Source of the DNA: an uncultured Flaviramulus sp. | GTDB taxonomy: Bacteria > Bacteroidota > Bacteroidia > Flavobacteriales > Flavobacteriaceae | Assembly: GCA_947495125.1 (NCBI GenBank) | Contig: CANLXL010000003.1 | Location: 248,001-312,000 of the forward strand | DNA: 64,000 nt | Direction of reading: 5' to 3' | Part shown: piece after piece, positions 16,401 through 24,410 of the stretch | Layout: every line of letters starts with the position of its first letter | Position numbering within the stretch: the stretch's first letter is position 1 | Notes under the pieces: generated by a model | What the model saw: only the letters and a program-made list of their open reading frames with translations | Database searches by the model: none | Told to the model about the DNA's origin: nothing | Made by a program: the position numbers and the translations under genes

Positions 16401-17000
16401 ATGGAAAACGAGTTTAAACAAGTCATGTCTGAACGGACGGACGAAGAATTAATAAAAATAGTAACCGTTGAAAAAGAACGCTATAATCCAACCGCAATCG
16501 AAGCAGCCGAATCGGAAATTGAAAAACGGAAACTAGACATTAGCGGTTTTGAGCAAGTTATAGAAGAGGCAACAATCGAAAAAGAACAAAAGCAGCAAGT
16601 AGACTCGAATGTTGCCGGTCCTGGAATCAGATTTTTAAATTATATCATCGACTTTATAATAGCTTATCTTCTTGTTCTTGTTGTTTTTATAATATTAGGA
16701 ATCTTTATAACATCTTCAGCTAATGATACTTTAGCCGCATTTTTGACTTTAATTATAGCTTTTGGAACATTTTTAAGCTACTACGCATTTATGGAAATTA
16801 AATTTCAAAAAACCGTAGGGAAGTTTATAACAAAAACCAAAGTTGTAAAAATAAACGGAGAGAAACCAAATACTTCAGACATTATCATCAGGACGTTGTG
16901 TCGATTAATTCCAATCGATGGAATTTCTTATGTATTCGTTAAAAATGGTATTCACGATTATTTATCGAAAACTAAAGTGGTGAAAGACACTCTGAAGTAA
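16401..17000 (+). CDS. RDD family membrane protein
   Basis: This 199-residue protein has an acidic helical N-terminus (about 1-70, with DEELIKIVTVEKERYNP, a motif often found before RDD domains) and an RDD membrane domain (from GPGIRFLNYIIDFIIAYLL, two long helices, then KTVGKFITKTKVVKINGEKP and IIIRTLCRLIPIDGISYVF). RDD proteins are suspected transporters or ion exchangers, but most are uncharacterised. It is a single gene with about 120 bases before the MarR operator. The functional guess is weak and the family assignment is firm. Confidence 0.83.
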   Translation: MENEFKQVMSERTDEELIKIVTVEKERYNPTAIEAAESEIEKRKLDISGFEQVIEEATIEKEQKQQVDSNVAGPGIRFLNYIIDFIIAYLLVLVVFIILGIFITSSANDTLAAFLTLIIAFGTFLSYYAFMEIKFQKTVGKFITKTKVVKINGEKPNTSDIIIRTLCRLIPIDGISYVFVKNGIHDYLSKTKVVKDTLK

Positions 17001-17101
17001 AAAAAGTTGTATAATTCTAGCCAATACCTTCAAAACCGATTAGTTTTCACAAACACTTTTGAAAAATATTTTTAATATTCAAAAATAAATTATATATTCG
17101 C

Positions 17102-17120
17102 ATAGGAAACTATTTCCTAT
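17102..17120. promoter_or_regulatory. Probable MarR operator overlapping its own leader
   Basis: Perfect 8-base arms ATAGGAAA and TTTCCTAT flank three bases (CTA), and the site ends four bases before the marR ATG. Size, symmetry and position fit autorepression by the MarR protein that follows. The word CCTATACAA at its right edge returns twice before the isochorismatase gene. Confidence 0.72.
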
Positions 17121-17123
17121 ACA

Positions 17124-17549
17124 ATGAAAGACAAAAAGGATTTATATCAAAATGTTGCCGTAGAGCTGCTAACAACTCAGAGCTGGTATATGCATCAGTT
17201 AAAGGCAATTTTGAAACCTTATGACATTTCACCCGCACAATACAATATCTTAAGAATTTTAAATGGCGCAAAAAATAGGCCTGTATCCGCTTCATACCTA
17301 AAAGAACAAGTTATAGATAAGGGCAGTAATATTACGCGCTTAATTGATAAAATGGAAATTAAAAAATGGGTTACACGTTGTCTTTGCGAAACCAATAGAA
17401 GGCAGATGGATATAGATATTACTCAGGAAGGCATAAGCGTGCTACTGGAGGCAACAAAAGAAATTAACGAACTTATTAAAGTCCTCTACACTATTACAGA
17501 AGATGAAGCTAAGACGGTTTCAAAAATTTTAGTCAAAATTAGGGGTTAA
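17124..17549 (+). CDS. MarR family transcriptional regulator
   Basis: This 141-residue winged-helix protein has the MarR layout: N-terminal dimerisation helix, ISPAQYNILRILNGA, recognition region KGSNITRLIDKMEIKKWVTR, the wing with CETNRRQMDIDITQEG, and a C-terminal helix. MarR proteins usually repress a neighbouring operon and respond to small phenolics or oxidants. The palindrome over its leader and the repeated half-sites at 17571-17594 point to control of itself and of the hydrolase-pirin operon downstream. Confidence 0.88.
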   Translation: MKDKKDLYQNVAVELLTTQSWYMHQLKAILKPYDISPAQYNILRILNGAKNRPVSASYLKEQVIDKGSNITRLIDKMEIKKWVTRCLCETNRRQMDIDITQEGISVLLEATKEINELIKVLYTITEDEAKTVSKILVKIRG

Positions 17550-17570
17550 AAAATTTTATTATAATATTCT

Positions 17571-17594
17571 CCTATACAAATATCACCTATACAA
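17571..17594 (+). promoter_or_regulatory. Tandem CCTATACAA half-sites before the hydrolase-pirin operon
   Basis: CCTATACAA occurs at 17571-17579 and again at 17586-17594, a 15-base period, and the same word ends the palindrome at 17102-17120. These look like secondary MarR binding sites in the promoter of the gene at 17617. Confidence 0.5.
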
Positions 17595-17616
17595 TTATAA
17601 ACTTAAAATTAACATT

Positions 17617-18255
17617 ATGCGTACAAACAACCGATTTACAGAATTTTTAACGAAAGAGAATGCAGTACTAACTTTAATAGACCATCAAACGGGTTTACTA
17701 GCGAGTGTTAGAGACATCGATCCTATCCTATTGCAAAACAATTTAAAAGCCTTGGCAACAATGGCTAAAGTAGCTGGAATTCCAGTAATCATAACTACAA
17801 GTATGGCAGATGGACCAAATGGCCCTTTTTGGCAAGAGATAATTGATATCGTTCCAGACGCTACTATTATTGACAGACCAGGAGAAATAAACGCCTGGGA
17901 TAATCCTGATTTTAAAGCTGCCATAGACAAAACAGGAAGAAAGAAAGTTATTATGGCTGGTATTGTAACAGACGTATGTTTATTATTTCCTGCTATTTCA
18001 GCTGTTCGCGACGGTTACGACCCTTATGCCGTTGTTGATGCTTCTGGAACCTGGAACAAAATGGTGCAAGATGCCACAATGCATCGCTTATCTCAAGCTG
18101 GTGCGAAAGTCGCAACTTGGGCATCTGTAAATGCTGAATTAATGCGTGATTGGAGAGATGAAAAATCTATAGAATTAGGTGGTGTTTTAGGGCAGTTCAC
18201 GTCTTACGGATGGGTTTATGAAAGCTATTTGTCGTCTGTAAAGCAGAGAAAATAA
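17617..18255 (+). CDS. Isochorismatase-family (YcaC-like) hydrolase
   Basis: This 212-residue cysteine hydrolase resembles YcaC. The likely triad members are Asp22 (LIDHQTGLL), a Lys near 109-110 (GRKKVIMAG) and Cys121 (VTDVCLLFPA). The non-proline cis-bond region GIVTDVC fits the family. YcaC-like enzymes are of unknown substrate, and relatives hydrolyse amides or enol ethers. It follows the MarR gene and is followed six bases later by the exported pirin, a set often induced by phenolic or electrophilic stress. Full length. Confidence 0.86.
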   Translation: MRTNNRFTEFLTKENAVLTLIDHQTGLLASVRDIDPILLQNNLKALATMAKVAGIPVIITTSMADGPNGPFWQEIIDIVPDATIIDRPGEINAWDNPDFKAAIDKTGRKKVIMAGIVTDVCLLFPAISAVRDGYDPYAVVDASGTWNKMVQDATMHRLSQAGAKVATWASVNAELMRDWRDEKSIELGGVLGQFTSYGWVYESYLSSVKQRK

Positions 18256-18261
18256 AGCTAA

Positions 18262-19092
18262 ATGAAACGCCGATATTTCTTAAAATTAAGTTCAACCATT
18301 GGAGTTCTATTTGGAACTTCTGGTTGGGCTTTTGCAAACATATTTAAATCAAAAAAAACTCATAAAATGAAACTGCATATAAAATCAAAACATCAGCAAC
18401 AAAGCGTTTCGCTTTTTGGGGGACGTCTCCACGAAAACAAACCATTGTACGGAGAGCCTTTATACTCAAACCTTATCTATTGGGCAAACGTTGAAGCCAT
18501 TGAAGAAGGCGCTTTTCCAATGCATCCACACGAAGGGATAGAAATACTAACTTTTATTTTTGAAGGGGGTCTGGAACATTACGATACGGCCACTAACAAG
18601 TGGACGCCTTTACCGGCAGATGGTGTACAACATATTCAGGCAGGATCTGGTTTACAGCATTCTGAAAAATATTGGAAAGGTTCAAGAGCTTTTCAAATTT
18701 GGTTTGACCCAGATTTCAGCAAAGCATTACATAAAGCACCTTACTACAAGGATTATCAGGCAAATGCTTTTCAATGGATATATGAAAAAGGGTATAAGGT
18801 AAAGTCTTATGCTGGAGAAGATGCGCCAATACATACAGATGCTCCTGGTGTTTCTGCAAAGCGCTATAAATTACCTAAAGGAAATCATACGATCGATTTG
18901 AATAAGAATAGCTTTCATTCCTTCTATTTAATGGAAGGAAAAATTGAAATAGAAGGAAACGACATGCTAAAAGATAGTTTTACAAAAACAAGCGACATTG
19001 AAAACATAAACTTGAATGTTACAGAGGATAGTGAGCTATTTATTTTACAATCTCCTATTAAAGTGAATTATAAAAAGATAACCAACAGATAA
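18262..19092 (+). CDS. Pirin-family protein with an export signal
   Basis: The protein has 276 residues. The pirin N-terminal cupin is clear: FPMHPHEGIEILTFIFEG, then HYDT, with the metal ligands expected at the His in HPHEG and at the later QHIQAGSGLQHSE. Pirins bind iron and some act as quercetinases. Unusually, the first 30 residues (KRRYFLKLSSTIGVLFGTSGWAFA) look like a Tat-type signal peptide, which is rare for this normally cytosolic family. An internal ATG at 18367 (MKLHIKSK) would give a cytosolic form, but the signal-like region is well formed and spaced six bases from the previous stop. The C-terminal cupin is more divergent. Confidence 0.84.
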   Translation: MKRRYFLKLSSTIGVLFGTSGWAFANIFKSKKTHKMKLHIKSKHQQQSVSLFGGRLHENKPLYGEPLYSNLIYWANVEAIEEGAFPMHPHEGIEILTFIFEGGLEHYDTATNKWTPLPADGVQHIQAGSGLQHSEKYWKGSRAFQIWFDPDFSKALHKAPYYKDYQANAFQWIYEKGYKVKSYAGEDAPIHTDAPGVSAKRYKLPKGNHTIDLNKNSFHSFYLMEGKIEIEGNDMLKDSFTKTSDIENINLNVTEDSELFILQSPIKVNYKKITNR

Positions 19093-19094
19093 AA

Positions 19095-19322
19095 ATGACT
19101 GTACCTAAAGAACCCAAAAAATGGAAGATGGCCATCATTATTTGGATTGCCATTGTTCCCTTAATCTTTACCATTATGCCATTTTTCAAGCCAAGATTAC
19201 TAGCGTTAGGATTAAGTGCAATTTTGACAGATCTATTCTTAACAACAGTTTTAGTAATACTTATGGTTTATATAGCGCAGCCCTTACTCATGAAATTATT
19301 TGGGAACTGGTTAAATAAATAA
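19095..19322 (+). CDS. Small two-helix membrane protein
   Basis: This 75-residue protein contains two hydrophobic helices (MAIIIWIAIVPLIFTIMPFF and SAILTDLFLTTVLVILMVYIA) joined by a short basic loop, with a charged tail. It starts two bases after the pirin stop, so it is the last gene of the MarR-controlled operon. I do not recognise a family. Small proteins of this form are common next to monooxygenase and pirin genes in Bacteroidota. The role is unknown. Confidence 0.68.
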   Translation: MTVPKEPKKWKMAIIIWIAIVPLIFTIMPFFKPRLLALGLSAILTDLFLTTVLVILMVYIAQPLLMKLFGNWLNK

Positions 19323-19395
19323 AACTGATTATAACAAGCTGAATAATTAATTGCTTGGCCCTTTACAACCCATAAACCCCAAAAGGTTTCCCTCT

Positions 19396-19422
19396 GGTTC
19401 GTTTTCTTTTGCTAATTTAGTT
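19396..19422 (+). promoter_or_regulatory. Promoter-like word shared with 16322-16348
   Basis: GTTCGTTTTCTTTT followed by CTAATTTAG contains TAATTTAG (19413-19420), close to TAnnTTTG. The transcript would start near 19427, just before the ATG at 19454, which supports that start over the in-frame TTG at 19421. Confidence 0.45.
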
Positions 19423-19453
19423 GCTCATCAATGCAACTAATCATTTAAGAATT

Positions 19454-19900
19454 ATGGAAAGAACCATTCATTTTATTGGAGCAAAATGCACAAAAGAAGA
19501 CATGTTCAAGGCCATTTCAAAACCTTCTGAACTCAATAAATGGTGGGCAACAAAATCTGAAGGTATTGTTGCCTTAGGAGAAACATTATACTTGACATTT
19601 GAAAACCTAACAACCTTAAAATTTAGATATGACGAGATTATTCCCAATGAAAAATTGGTATTAACCTGTTTCGATAGTTTTAAATCTTGGGATAAAACGC
19701 AACTTATTTTTGAAATAACAGAGAAGGACGATCAAGTTTTTTTAACACAAACACATCAAAATATTGACGCTCAAGATCTTGAATCTTTAACGTACTTTTC
19801 GTCCAAATGGACCATATACCTGTTAAGTTTAAAACAATATTTAGAGGCCGGTGTTGGAACCCCATATCCGAATGAAATCAAATTATATCATGGCGATTAA
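19454..19900 (+). CDS. SRPBCC/AHSA1-type START-like domain protein
   Basis: This is a 148-residue SRPBCC-fold protein: MERTIHFIGAKCTKEDMFKAISKPSELNKWWATKSEG at the N-terminus, LKFRYDEIIPNEKLVLTC in the middle and the helix YFSSKWTIYLLSLKQYLEAG at the end. The WW and the final long helix are typical of the AHSA1-like group, which binds hydrophobic ligands or acts as cochaperone relatives. The track of promoter and ATG favours 19454. It is followed by the DUF5946 gene but with a gap of 55 bases. Confidence 0.82.
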   Translation: MERTIHFIGAKCTKEDMFKAISKPSELNKWWATKSEGIVALGETLYLTFENLTTLKFRYDEIIPNEKLVLTCFDSFKSWDKTQLIFEITEKDDQVFLTQTHQNIDAQDLESLTYFSSKWTIYLLSLKQYLEAGVGTPYPNEIKLYHGD

Positions 19901-19955
19901 CACAGAACACCCGACCCACCTTATTCCAAACTCTTAGCAACAAGCAAAAAACAAA

Positions 19956-20489
19956 ATGCAGGATTACCTCGATTTAGCAGAAAAGAATGGCGTGACACTT
20001 TTAGACCATGGAAAGTGTCAATTTTGTGGTGCTCATACGAGAAGAGGTATTCATGAATGCTTAGAGATTTTCAATCTTGAATTTTCTGGCATTGATTTTT
20101 CGAGCACTGAAAATCAGATCTATAAATTTCTAATTGTCGATGCCCACACCTTACAACACCCGGAAATTCATGGAAGATGGAATAATCATTTTCACCTTTT
20201 AAGATTGCATTTAATTTTTAAATACAAGGTTAAATGGACTTATCATTTATCTCCTAAGTTGAGTCATTATTTGAATACATACAAAGTGAATAAGCAAGAT
20301 GAATATTTGATTCCCCCAAACACTCTGAAACGGGGAGACATCACAACAACTGATATTAAAAAAAGCGCAGCCAACGGGGCGGAATGCAAAAACATAATAA
20401 AAGCATGGGCCCGAGAAGTTTATCACGCATGGCGTGAGCATCATAGGGTTGTCGACAACATTGCAAAAGGGTTTTTAAATCGAAAATAA
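19956..20489 (+). CDS. DUF5946 family protein
   Basis: This 177-residue protein fits DUF5946: a CxxCG pair at the N-terminus (CQFCGAHTRRGIHECLEIF) and the signature FLIVDAHTLQHPEIHGRWNNHFHLLRLHL. His, Cys and Asp residues in these motifs suggest metal binding, but no function is established for the family. The C-terminus (IIKAWAREVYHAWREHHRVVDNIA) is helical and matches the family end. It has no signal peptide. Confidence 0.78.
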   Translation: MQDYLDLAEKNGVTLLDHGKCQFCGAHTRRGIHECLEIFNLEFSGIDFSSTENQIYKFLIVDAHTLQHPEIHGRWNNHFHLLRLHLIFKYKVKWTYHLSPKLSHYLNTYKVNKQDEYLIPPNTLKRGDITTTDIKKSAANGAECKNIIKAWAREVYHAWREHHRVVDNIAKGFLNRK

Positions 20490-20550
20490 TGAAAGACCCT
20501 CTGCCAATACACTATACAACACGTGGCATGTTTGACAGTTTACAACTATC

Positions 20551-21123
20551 ATGGAAATGAACAATATATCAACTAAATATTTTATTGATAGGAAAGCATG
20601 GAGGAAATGGCTCGAAATTAATTTTGAGATCAAAGCTGATATTTGGTTAGAATATCCTCTTAAAAAGACAGGGAAGAAAAGAATTCTATACAATGATGCT
20701 GTCGAAGAAGCCCTTTGTTTTGGATGGATAGACAGTACCGTTAAATCATTGAATAACGAAACCACGATTCAAAGATTTAGTGAAAGAAGAAAAAGATCTG
20801 CCTTTTCTCAACCCAATAAAGAACGTTTGAAATGGCTTTTTGAAAACCATTTGATTCATAAATCAATTGAGCATGATGTTTTAGAAATAATCCGACAGGA
20901 ATTCGTTTTTCCTGAAGATATAATGAAACAGATTCAAGCAGATAAACTGGTTTGGAATAATTATCAAAAATTTTCGGAGTCTTATAAACGCATTAGAATT
21001 GCGTACATTGACAGCTCTAGAAAAAGACCTGAAGCGTTTGAAAAGCGACTTTTGAATTTTATTAATAAAACCCGAGAAAATAAGCTAATAAAAGGGTTTG
21101 GCGGCATTGACAAATACTATTAA
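20551..21123 (+). CDS. YdeI family protein
   Basis: This 190-residue protein matches the YdeI/OmpD-associated family: FIDRKAWRKWLEINFEIKADIWLEYPLKKTGKK, then the signature YNDAVEEALCFGWIDSTVK, and FSERRKRSAFSQPNKERLKWL. The family is linked to stress or antimicrobial-peptide resistance in enterobacteria, with no known activity. A second Met two codons in could also be the start. The next gene starts four bases after its stop, so the two may form an operon. Confidence 0.85.
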   Translation: MEMNNISTKYFIDRKAWRKWLEINFEIKADIWLEYPLKKTGKKRILYNDAVEEALCFGWIDSTVKSLNNETTIQRFSERRKRSAFSQPNKERLKWLFENHLIHKSIEHDVLEIIRQEFVFPEDIMKQIQADKLVWNNYQKFSESYKRIRIAYIDSSRKRPEAFEKRLLNFINKTRENKLIKGFGGIDKYY

Positions 21124-21127
21124 AATC

Positions 21128-21670
21128 ATGAAACAAACACTTATTTTGATTACCATCATACTGTTTAATACGATGGAATCTCCACTTGTCGCTCAACAGG
21201 ATAATTTTATTAAAGACTATTTAGAACGTCTGGAAAACTCTCGTAAATATTTAATTGCAGTGGCTCAAACCATGCCGGAGGACAAGTATAACTTTAAAGC
21301 AACACCGGAATCACTGTCCTTTGCCGAAAATTTAATGCATATAGGTTATGCCATGGATTGGCATAGTCAATCCTTATTGGGCGAGCGTGAATCCAGGGAA
21401 TGGAAAACAGATACTGTTTTTAAGGTGAACAATAAATCTAAAGAAGAGATGATAGCTCTACTTAATAAAACATTCGATGAAACCGTAACGTTGATCAGAC
21501 AATTTGATCCCGTTCATTTTAATGACCAGTTGGATTATTTCGGGTTGACCAGAACAAAACGGCAAATATTTTTATTGCTTACAGATCACATCACCCACCA
21601 TAGAGGGCAAATGCTGGTTCATATGCGACTAAACGGACTTGTTCCTCCCCGATATGTTTTGTTTCAATAA
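21128..21670 (+). CDS. Secreted DinB-family four-helix protein
   Basis: From ATG 21128 this protein has 180 residues with a Sec signal peptide (QTLILITIILFN, probable cleavage near PLVAQQ). The mature protein is a DinB-like four-helix bundle with the metal-binding histidines in NLMHIGYAMDWHSQS and DHITHHRGQM. DinB relatives include bacillithiol and mycothiol S-transferases, but an exported version must act on another substrate. An upstream TTG (21098) would precede the signal with ten unlikely residues. It starts four bases after the YdeI gene. Confidence 0.82.
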   Translation: MKQTLILITIILFNTMESPLVAQQDNFIKDYLERLENSRKYLIAVAQTMPEDKYNFKATPESLSFAENLMHIGYAMDWHSQSLLGERESREWKTDTVFKVNNKSKEEMIALLNKTFDETVTLIRQFDPVHFNDQLDYFGLTRTKRQIFLLLTDHITHHRGQMLVHMRLNGLVPPRYVLFQ

Positions 21671-21754
21671 CTAAAACACCGTAATATTGAATATAACTTT
21701 GAAAAGAGAATTTTACCGTTATAAACTTAAGAAACACCTTATCAACAATTTAAA

Positions 21755-22318
21755 ATGAATCATCCTCTTAGAACGCATATTGAAGAAATTATCAAACTTA
21801 CAGATGAAGAATTTGATTTTATTTTGAGTCATTTTGAGCAAATCAAAAAACGCAAACATCAATATATTGTTCAGGAAGGCGACGTTGTCAATAAAGAATA
21901 TTGGATTATAAAAGGCTGTTTAAAAAGTTATTTTATTGATGATAACGGCAAAGAACATATTCTTCAATTCGGTATGGAAAACTGGTGGATTACAGATTAT
22001 GAGTCTTTTGTAAAACAAACAAAATCTAAAACGGCTATAGACTGTATAGAAGACAGTGAACTGTTATATATCACGTTTGAAAACCGAGAAAAGCTAACAG
22101 CCAAAATGCACAAAATGGAGCGTTTTTGGGCGAAAAAAAGTAAAATCGGTCGCATCGCACTACAAAACAGGATTTTATCGTTATTAAAAAACTCTACTAA
22201 AGAACAATATGATCTGCTCCTCCAGCAATATCCAAAGCTTTTTCAACGGGTTCCCAAAAAAATGATTGCTGCTTATTTAGGTGTTTCCAGAGAAACCCTT
22301 AGTAGATTAAACGCATAA
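21755..22318 (+). CDS. Crp/Fnr family transcriptional regulator
   Basis: This 187-residue regulator has an N-terminal cyclic-nucleotide-binding-like domain (RKHQYIVQEGDVVNKEYWIIKGCLKSYFIDDNGKEHIL) and a short C-terminal helix-turn-helix (FQRVPKKMIAAYLGVSRETLSRLNA). It has no conserved Cys cluster for an FeS centre, and the pocket residues differ from E. coli CRP. This group in Bacteroidota often controls one adjacent operon. A CRP/FNR-like palindrome lies 25 bases downstream of its stop, ahead of the tautomerase-SDR-NTF2 operon, which is its likely target. Confidence 0.87.
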   Translation: MNHPLRTHIEEIIKLTDEEFDFILSHFEQIKKRKHQYIVQEGDVVNKEYWIIKGCLKSYFIDDNGKEHILQFGMENWWITDYESFVKQTKSKTAIDCIEDSELLYITFENREKLTAKMHKMERFWAKKSKIGRIALQNRILSLLKNSTKEQYDLLLQQYPKLFQRVPKKMIAAYLGVSRETLSRLNA

Positions 22319-22343
22319 CTTTTATCTTTTATTGATCACTTCA

Positions 22344-22359
22344 TGTGATATACATCACC
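22344..22359. promoter_or_regulatory. CRP/FNR-like operator before the tautomerase operon
   Basis: TGTGATATACATCACC fits the Crp/Fnr half-site pattern TGTGA-N6-TCAC. It overlaps a hairpin made by TCACCT and AGGTGA (22355-22372). The Crp/Fnr gene ends just upstream, and the tautomerase ATG is at 22439. Confidence 0.6.
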
Positions 22360-22438
22360 TCAAAAAGGTGACATACCTCCTTTACCATCTCTTTATTCCG
22401 AAGCACCTTTGTATAACCATTAATTTAATAAAGAAATT

Positions 22439-22633
22439 ATGCCATACATTAATATTAAAGTTACGGACGAACACGTAACAAAAGAGCAAAAACGTCAATT
22501 AATAGAAGGTGCTACACAACTCGTCGTTGACATACTTAACAAAAATCCAAAAACCACGCATGTAGTTATAGAGGAAATCCCCATCGAAAATTGGGGCGTC
22601 GACGGAACACAATATTTGGGAACTAAAAAATAA
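22439..22633 (+). CDS. 4-oxalocrotonate tautomerase-family protein
   Basis: This 64-residue protein begins MPYINIKV, so removal of Met exposes the catalytic Pro1 of the tautomerase superfamily. The remaining pattern (EQKRQLIEGATQLVVDILNKNP, THVVIEEIPIENWGVDG) matches small 4-OT-type hexamers, including the second-sphere Arg/Lys region. The substrate is unknown. It starts the operon with the SDR gene, which begins five bases after its stop. A likely role is in detoxifying an electrophile or a carbonyl compound under control of the upstream Crp/Fnr protein. Confidence 0.88.
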   Translation: MPYINIKVTDEHVTKEQKRQLIEGATQLVVDILNKNPKTTHVVIEEIPIENWGVDGTQYLGTKK

Positions 22634-22638
22634 ATAAA

Positions 22639-23382
22639 ATGAAAAATAAAACAGTAATTATTACAGGAGCATCTACCGGCATTGGTAAGGAAATCGCAAA
22701 GCACTTTATAGAGCGAGAAAGTCATGTGGTGATGAACGCTTCAAACGAAGAAAACCTAAAAGCAGCCTATAAAGCATTAGGTTCACCAGTTAATGCGGTA
22801 TATCTGGTTGGAGATATCAGCAAACGAGAAACAGGACAAAAACTAGTGTGCTTAGCATTAGAAAAATTCAATGCAGTGGATGTTTTAATTAATAATGCAG
22901 GGGTCTTTTCTCCAAAACCTTTTTTAGATGTTGAGGACAAAGACCTAGACCTGTATTGGAATGTCAATTTAAAAGGGACCTATTTTACATCACAAGCCGT
23001 TATGCCCACAATGATGCAACAGCAGAACGGCTCCATAATAAACATTGGAACTGTTTTGGTAGACCATGCCATTGACGGGTTTCCCGCAACAGCACCTTTA
23101 GTAAGTAAAGGGGCAATCCATGCCTTAACCAGACAACTTGCTGCCGAATTTGGTAAAAACAACATCAAAGTGAACACCATAGCTCCGGGAATAATTAGGA
23201 GTCCGTTACAAGGAAAAATAGGCATTGAAGATGCCGATAGTCTCGCCGGGCTACATCTATTAAATCGCATTGGAGAGGCTAACGAAATTGCAGAAGCAGC
23301 ATATTATTTAGCCACTTCCAATTTTGTTACAGGAGAAACCATTAATGTAGCTGGCGGACATACCGTTGGACACACGGTCTAA
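22639..23382 (+). CDS. Short-chain dehydrogenase/reductase
   Basis: This 247-residue classical SDR has the Rossmann motif TGASTGIGKEI, the NNAG motif (LINNAGVF), and a catalytic region around Ser-Tyr-Lys. The usual YxxxK is replaced: after INIGTVLVDHAIDGFPATAPLVSKGAIHALTRQ the Tyr position reads as Leu or Val before SK, so the catalytic Tyr appears to be missing while Lys is kept. The C-terminus (NFVTGETINVAGGHTVGHTV) is typical. It sits between the tautomerase and NTF2-like genes. The missing Tyr may alter or abolish standard reductase activity. Confidence 0.85.
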   Translation: MKNKTVIITGASTGIGKEIAKHFIERESHVVMNASNEENLKAAYKALGSPVNAVYLVGDISKRETGQKLVCLALEKFNAVDVLINNAGVFSPKPFLDVEDKDLDLYWNVNLKGTYFTSQAVMPTMMQQQNGSIINIGTVLVDHAIDGFPATAPLVSKGAIHALTRQLAAEFGKNNIKVNTIAPGIIRSPLQGKIGIEDADSLAGLHLLNRIGEANEIAEAAYYLATSNFVTGETINVAGGHTVGHTV

Positions 23383-23392
23383 AAAATAAACC

Positions 23393-23761
23393 ATGTATAA
23401 AGAACATATAAAAGCCATCGAAAGGTTAATAACCAATTATTTTGATGGTATTTTTTACGGAGATACCTCAAAACTTGAAGCCTGTTTTCATGAAAACACC
23501 CATATCTATGGAGACATTAAAGGCGCTGATTATTTAAAAAGTGTAAGCGCTTATATTGAAGGCGTAAAAAATAGACAAAGTCCTAAAGCCTTAAACGAAA
23601 CCCTAAAAATGAAAATTATTAGCATTGATATTATGGGCAAAATTGCCATGGCAAAACTGCACGTACCCATGCTGGGTTATAATTATTATGATTATTTATC
23701 GCTGTCTAAAATCAATGAGGAGTGGAAAATTGTAAATAAACTATTCACTCATGTGGAATAA
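23393..23761 (+). CDS. NTF2-like (putative lumazine-binding) protein
   Basis: This 122-residue protein fits the SnoaL/NTF2-like fold and resembles the putative lumazine-binding group: IKAIERLITNYFDGIFYGDTSKLEACFHENTHIYGDI, a middle helix, and the closing sheet AMAKLHVPMLGYNYYDYLSLSKINEEWKIVNKLF. Members are often small-molecule isomerases or binding proteins. It is the last gene of the tautomerase-SDR operon and is followed by a strong terminator. Confidence 0.8.
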   Translation: MYKEHIKAIERLITNYFDGIFYGDTSKLEACFHENTHIYGDIKGADYLKSVSAYIEGVKNRQSPKALNETLKMKIISIDIMGKIAMAKLHVPMLGYNYYDYLSLSKINEEWKIVNKLFTHVE

Positions 23762-23789
23762 ATAAATTGTCAATAGTGCCTATAAAAGC

Positions 23790-23828
23790 AATAGCGATTC
23801 GAGTTTAGCTCGAATCGCTATTTTCTTT
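23790..23828 (+). terminator. Rho-independent terminator of the tautomerase-SDR-NTF2 operon
   Basis: A perfect 14-base stem (23790-23803 and 23809-23822, AATAGCGATTCGAG and its complement) with a five-base loop and a T-rich tail follows the operon by 28 bases. Confidence 0.92.
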
Positions 23829-23900
23829 TAATTTTAGTATCTTGATAGATGGAAAATCCACACGTTTACAACAGTGTAGTTTGTCATTAAAAAGAACATC

Positions 23901-24410
23901 ATGCAACAAATAAAATGGTTCGAACGAAAATTTGATTTTTCCTTCAAGCAAAATATTTTCCCATCAATTATAGAACGCCTTGATGGAACTTTTATAAGAT
24001 TAAAATCAAAAACTGAACGAATTCCGCCTAAATTGCTAGACATCAAACCGGACGGAAAATGGTCTATAAAAGAACATATCGGGCACCTCATAGACCTCGA
24101 ACCGCTATGGCAAGGTCGCCTAGACGATATTATAGAAAATAACGACTATTTAAGAGCTGCGGACTTGGAAAACAAAAAAACGGACAGCGCGCAACACAAT
24201 AATACGGACATTGACGATTTGCTCTCGCAGTTTCAGAATTTAAGGAACGTAACATTAGATAAATTAGTTAAATTGACAGAACAAGAGGTATACAAAACAG
24301 CACTACACCCGAGACTAAAAAAACCGATGAGAACCATGGATTTGTTTTTGTTTGTAGCCGAACACGATGACCACCACTTAGCAAGCATAACCGAAATTGA
24401 GCGCTCATGA
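23901..24410 (+). CDS. DinB-family protein
   Basis: This 169-residue cytosolic four-helix protein carries the DinB_2 pattern: WSIKEHIGHLIDLEPLWQGRLDDII with a metal-ligand His, and the second metal site at AEHDDHHLASI. The family includes thiol S-transferases and other metal-dependent hydrolases. Its stop codon overlaps the ATG of the haloalkane dehalogenase by four bases (ATGA), so the two are translated together. A thiol transferase next to a dehalogenase suggests joint handling of an electrophile or organohalide. Confidence 0.82.
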   Translation: MQQIKWFERKFDFSFKQNIFPSIIERLDGTFIRLKSKTERIPPKLLDIKPDGKWSIKEHIGHLIDLEPLWQGRLDDIIENNDYLRAADLENKKTDSAQHNNTDIDDLLSQFQNLRNVTLDKLVKLTEQEVYKTALHPRLKKPMRTMDLFLFVAEHDDHHLASITEIERS

